From the NCBI GenBank assembly GCA_037179515.1, contig JAXCGZ010017003.1, positions 181,065 through 245,064 on the forward strand: 64,000 bases of DNA. The letters run 5' to 3'. How positions within the stretch are numbered: the first letter of the stretch is position 1; each line of letters opens with the position of its first letter. The notes under the pieces were generated by a model. It was not told the origin of the DNA. It worked only from the letters and a program-made list of their open reading frames with translations, and searched no databases. Position numbers and translations under genes: made by a program. Positions 60,641 to 64,000 of the stretch are shown piece after piece. The DNA comes from Halocaridina rubra (taxonomy: Eukaryota; Arthropoda; Malacostraca; Decapoda; Atyidae).

Positions 60641-60883
60641 ACTTACGACATTTTATTTGTGGGTACTGCCATATACGCGCTCATACGCAGGCACGACCGC
60701 TATACTGTACTTGTTCGTATTACTTACGACATTTTATTTGTGGGTACTGCCATATACGCGCTCATACGCAGGCACGACCGCTATACTGTACTTGTTCGTA
60801 TTACTTACGACATTTTATTTGTGGGTACTGCCATATATGCGCTCATACGCAGGCACGACCGCTATACTGTACTTGTTTGTACT
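60641..60883. repeat. 81-bp tandem repeat, 3 units (A3 leader)
   Basis: ACTTACGACATTTTATTTG recurs at 60641, 60722 and 60803. A1 and A2 have one unit. Units are almost identical, so the expansion is recent. Confidence 0.9.
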
Positions 60884-60911
60884 CTCAGGCACTGGGTGCT
60901 AGTCGGTAAAA

Positions 60912-61463
60912 TTCGTTGTTGCTCATTCCTTTCATTTGCACCATAACCGCAGGTACTGCCACGTATTGCTGTTAAGCAGGCACGACTGCCATTCTGTATT
61001 ACCAGTGTTTCATGCACTGTTTTGCAACATTTTGTTGCTGTTGCACTTGATTGTGTTGCTCATTCCTTTCATTTGCACAATAATCGCAGGTACTGCCACG
61101 TATTGCTGTTAAGCAGGCACAACTGCCATTCTGTATTACCAGTGTTTCATGCACTGTTTTGCAACATTTTGTTGCTGTTGCACTTGATTGTGTTGCTCAT
61201 TCCTTTCATTTGCACAATAATCGCAGGTACTGCCATGTATTGCTGTTAAGCAGGCACGACTGCCATTCTGTATTACCAGTGTTTCATGCACTGTTTTGCA
61301 ACATATTGTTGCTGTTGCACTTGACTGTGTTGCTCATTCCTTTCATTTGCACAATAATCGCAGGTACTGCCACATATTGCTGTTAAGCAGGCACGACTGC
61401 CATTCTGTATTGCCAGTGTTTCATGCACTGTTTTGCAACATTTTGCTGCTGTTACACTTGATT
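60912..61463. repeat. 137-bp tandem repeat, about 4 units (A3 leader)
   Basis: Same unit as 24514-25062, in reverse orientation. The block GTTTTGCAACATTTTGTTGC recurs at 137-bp steps from about 61018, with small changes in later units. Confidence 0.85.
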
Positions 61464-61650
61464 GTATTTTGAGTCACTTTTATGGTGAGGTTTTGAGATC
61501 GCTTTTATGTGGTGTTGAATTTTTTTTCTTTCTCTCCTTGGTGTTGTGTGGTTCTTTCATTTTTTTTTTCTACTACTGTATTGTAGAGATTTGTTTTTTT
61601 TTTTTTGTGGTTGATTTGGCACTTCGTTATTGACTGTTTAGGAAACAAAC

Positions 61651-63143
61651 ATGGAAACCATCAAAACATTCGATGAGGAGCGTTACCTAGACATACTGAT
61701 TGCTAGGGGTGAGAGATACGGTTTTTCCCCAAGACAGAAGCTCTTCGAATGGGCTCATGAGAAGATGATTGAGCGCCGAGATAAGCTGGAGAAGAGAGCA
61801 AGTGATGAGGCACAAGCACAACGTAAGGAGGCACAAGCACAACGTAAGGAGGCACAAGCACAACGTAAGGAGGCACAAGCACAACATGAACATGAGCTTG
61901 CGCTTGCTCGGCTTTGAGCGGGAATCCCAGACAGTAGTCCTTTATCCGGAAATAGAGATTACAGGAACGGGAAGCACAAGAGCCCCTCGCAGAACTTCAA
62001 TTATCCAGCTCATCCTCCTCACACTCCTAAGCCTTATTACAGCCATGCACCCACACTCAAGAAGGATGACCTGGTAAGACCTAAGCCTCAGCAGTTAAGA
62101 GGCAAAGGCCATTACTCTGCTCCACCTTCCCAGGGTTTTCAGCCAAACTCTAAGAGCCACCACGCTCCCTCACACAGCGGCGGCCCACATAGCTGTCTGG
62201 CCACTCACTCAGCCCATGTTGTGGAAACAGGGCCAGAAAGGGCCAATGAGGAAAATGCCGAGGAACCACCACACAAACTTTCCAATGTGGAATTCCTCAA
62301 ACATGATGATCTGGAAATGATCCCAAAATGCCTAGAAACCATAAATGGTGTGGAAGTTGAGATAGCCCTCGACACAGGGGCCAATGGCATATTTGTTGAC
62401 GAGAGATTCGTCAGGGATGAAGATTATACCGGCGAAGTCGTTCGTGTGCGGGTTGCTGAAGGAACACCCCAAATACGACGCTGCTGTGTCATTAACCTGG
62501 ATTGCAAATACTACAAGGGAAAAGCCCCAGCTGTGGCAATGATTGGGCTTATGTACCCTGTTTTGATGGGTCGTGCACTGAACCTAGTTCCTACTTTCCA
62601 GGCCGACCTCTGCCATAAGGACATTTCTCGTTATAACTTCCCTCGGGGGAAGTCACATGAAGCCATTTCAGCAGCAACTCCTGGCCTCGATGCCAAGAAT
62701 ATGGACGATTTTCCAACTGACTCCATTGAGTCTGCCGCAGTCAGTACACGTAATGTGGAACGCGGAGAGTTTCCCCCTCCTTTACCAGATGATGCACCTC
62801 TCGAGCCATTGAAGTCCCGTCCAGACTTTGCCAAATTGCAGCAAGACTGCCCCAGCCTCAAACGCTGGATGCAGCAGGCCACCGAGAGAAGGACCTTCAC
62901 GGTGAGAGGAGGAGGCCAGATCACTTATGCCCTTGAAGATGGAGTACTTCGTAGGCATGTGACTAAAGATAGCCACACCTTTAAACAGTTGGTGGTGCCC
63001 GCTTCGTTGCGCCACCAGGCTATGTATGTGGCACACCATTTACCTCTGAGTGGACACAGAGGCAAAGCAAAAACTCGGCACGTCCTTCAGAAGGCTTTTG
63101 CATGGCCGAACATGTACACCGAGGTAGACAGACAGATATGTAG
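61651..63143 (+). pseudogene. A3 gag-protease and integrase zinc domain start
   Basis: ATG 61651 opens METIKTFDEERYLDI. Residues about 52-80 are four 7-residue EAQAQRK-type units. TGA 61915-61917 stands where A2 has CGA, a C-to-T change at a CpG. The same frame then runs to 63210, through the Pro-rich segment and protease IALDTGANGIFVDERF (DTG intact) and into the integrase zinc domain (HHLPLSGHRGK). A 4-bp ACAG duplication near 63126-63133 throws off the frame before the Cys pair. Confidence 0.8.
61807..61890 (+). repeat. 21-bp coding minisatellite in gag, 4 units
   Basis: GAGGCACAAGCACAACGTAA(G) at 61807, 61828 and 61849, with a variant at 61870; encodes heptads in the coiled-coil region. 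A2 has about two such units. Confidence 0.85.
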
Positions 63144-64000
63144 CTTCCTGCCCTGTCTGTCAATCCACCTCAACGGCACTGGTACCGAAAGTTCCCATGG
63201 GGATAACTAACCTCTCAATGGAGCCATTTTCCAAGGTCGCTATGGACATACTAGGTCCTATTAATCCAGCTTCGTCCATGGGGAAACAGTTCCTCCTGGT
63301 ATATGTCGACCAGGCAACAAGGTACCCAGATGCATTGCCAATGTCTTCTATCACGACTGAAGCAGTCGCTCATGCCCTATTTGAAATCTGCTCCAGGGTT
63401 GGCTTTCCTGAGCAGGTCACTTCTGACAATGGAAGTCAGTTTACAAGTAGGCACTTTGAGGCTTTCTGTAACCTTTTAGAAATGAAGCATATTCGTACGA
63501 GTGTCTATCATGCCCAATCAAATGGAGCATGCGAACGCCATAACGGGACATTGAAGCGATGTTTGCGCAAGCTAGTGATAGATATACCTAGGCAGTGGGA
63601 CAAATACGTCCCTGCTGCACTTTTCTCCTTCAGAGACATGCCCCACGACACTACTGGATACTCGCCTTTCGAGCTGATTTATGGTCATAAGGTCAGAGGC
63701 CCAGTAGAATTCTTGGCAGAATGTTGGGATTCACCTACCATCGAAGATGACGATAGGGACGTCCATGAGTATATTTTGAAGTTTTCGTCTCACCTCAAAA
63801 AGGCTTGGAAAACTGCACAATTAGCCATTAAGGGTCACCAGCAGACTGCCAAGCTCCTCTTTGACAAGCGTGCGCGGCGTCGTGCCCTGACACCCGGAGA
63901 TCGAGCTCTGTTACTTCTTCCAACAGATACCCGCAAGCTAATGCTACGCTGGAAAGGACCGTACACTGTGGTACACCGGGTGACTCCTGACAATTATGTG
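63134..64000 (+). CDS. A3 integrase (runs off window)
   Basis: Open from the frame after the 4-bp duplication. It has the Cys pair SCPVCQ, the DDE core with AMDILGP, TSDNGSQFTS and SNGACERHNG (complete triad), then the tail LRWKGPYTVVHRV of the GPY/F module at the window end. As in A2, it should continue into RT beyond 64000. No own start codon is expected, because integrase is part of the polyprotein. Confidence 0.85.

Larger units (their letters stand above)
58051..64000 (+). mobile_element. Copy A3: Gmr1-like gypsy element, 5' half
   Basis: Plus strand, inserted in C4. 5' LTR, primer-binding site, leader with two kinds of tandem repeat, gag-protease and integrase up to the window end. It shares the gag deletion with A2. 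Damage seen: one nonsense codon in gag and a 4-bp duplication in the integrase zinc domain. Confidence 0.9.

Noticed and set aside
60641..61463. CRISPR-like array
   Set aside because: Units are 81 and 137 bp and directly adjacent, with no unique spacers; eukaryotic context.

Overview
The window is animal genomic DNA that is almost entirely transposable elements. I found no complete host gene, no rRNA or tRNA gene and no CRISPR array. The element mix (Ty3/gypsy, BEL/Pao, CR1, RNase H-bearing I-type LINEs, a Tigger/pogo-like DNA transposon) and the abundant (TA)n, (GT)n and (TAA)n microsatellites suggest an arthropod, most plausibly a decapod crustacean. That is an inference from repeat style and is low confidence.

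Layout. 1-13612: a decayed minus-strand gypsy element, copy A1, split at 3044-7086 by an I-type LINE with a 10-bp target-site duplication (TSD). 13613-14262: unassigned. 14263-17140: a (TA)n tract interrupted by a Tigger-like transposon (14350-16636) that itself carries a LINE fragment. 17141-41879: one gypsy element, B1, inserted into the same (TA)n tract and swollen to 24.7 kb by nested insertions. These are a 10.2-kb A-family copy, A2 (17628-27789, TSD TACTC), and a BEL/Pao element (29441-39450). The BEL element in turn hosts a 2.4-kb internally deleted B copy, B2 (30430-32825, TSD GAAAC), and a truncated CR1, C5 (35207-36044). 41880-42919: (TA)n, a LINE RT fragment, (TA)n, (GT)n. 42920-about 51240: three CR1 copies head to tail (C1, C2, C3). 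About 51240-54601: nothing recognised. 54602-55628: a BEL solo LTR inside a trinucleotide repeat. 55715-55950: an exon-like zinc-motif ORF cut by a fourth large CR1, C4 (55951-58050). 58051-64000: the 5' half of a plus-strand A-family copy, A3, inserted into C4.

The most interesting element is family A. Its domain order is gag-protease-integrase-RT-RNase H, with integrase upstream of RT as in Ty1/copia, although the RT and integrase are Ty3/gypsy-like. This is the arrangement of Gmr1-like elements. The A3 primer-binding site matches the 18 nt complementary to the tRNA-Lys 3' end, and the leader carries 137-bp and 81-bp tandem repeats. Copies A2 and A3 share one gag deletion that A1 lacks, which implies spread of a capsid-deleted lineage. 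The second candidate is B2, a recently inserted element (LTRs differ at 1 of 182 positions) in which the gag zinc knuckle is joined in frame to integrase through a 9-nt microhomology, with protease, RT and RNase H removed.

All coordinates, TSDs and motifs were read by eye. Family assignments rest on recognised protein motifs, and no database search was run.
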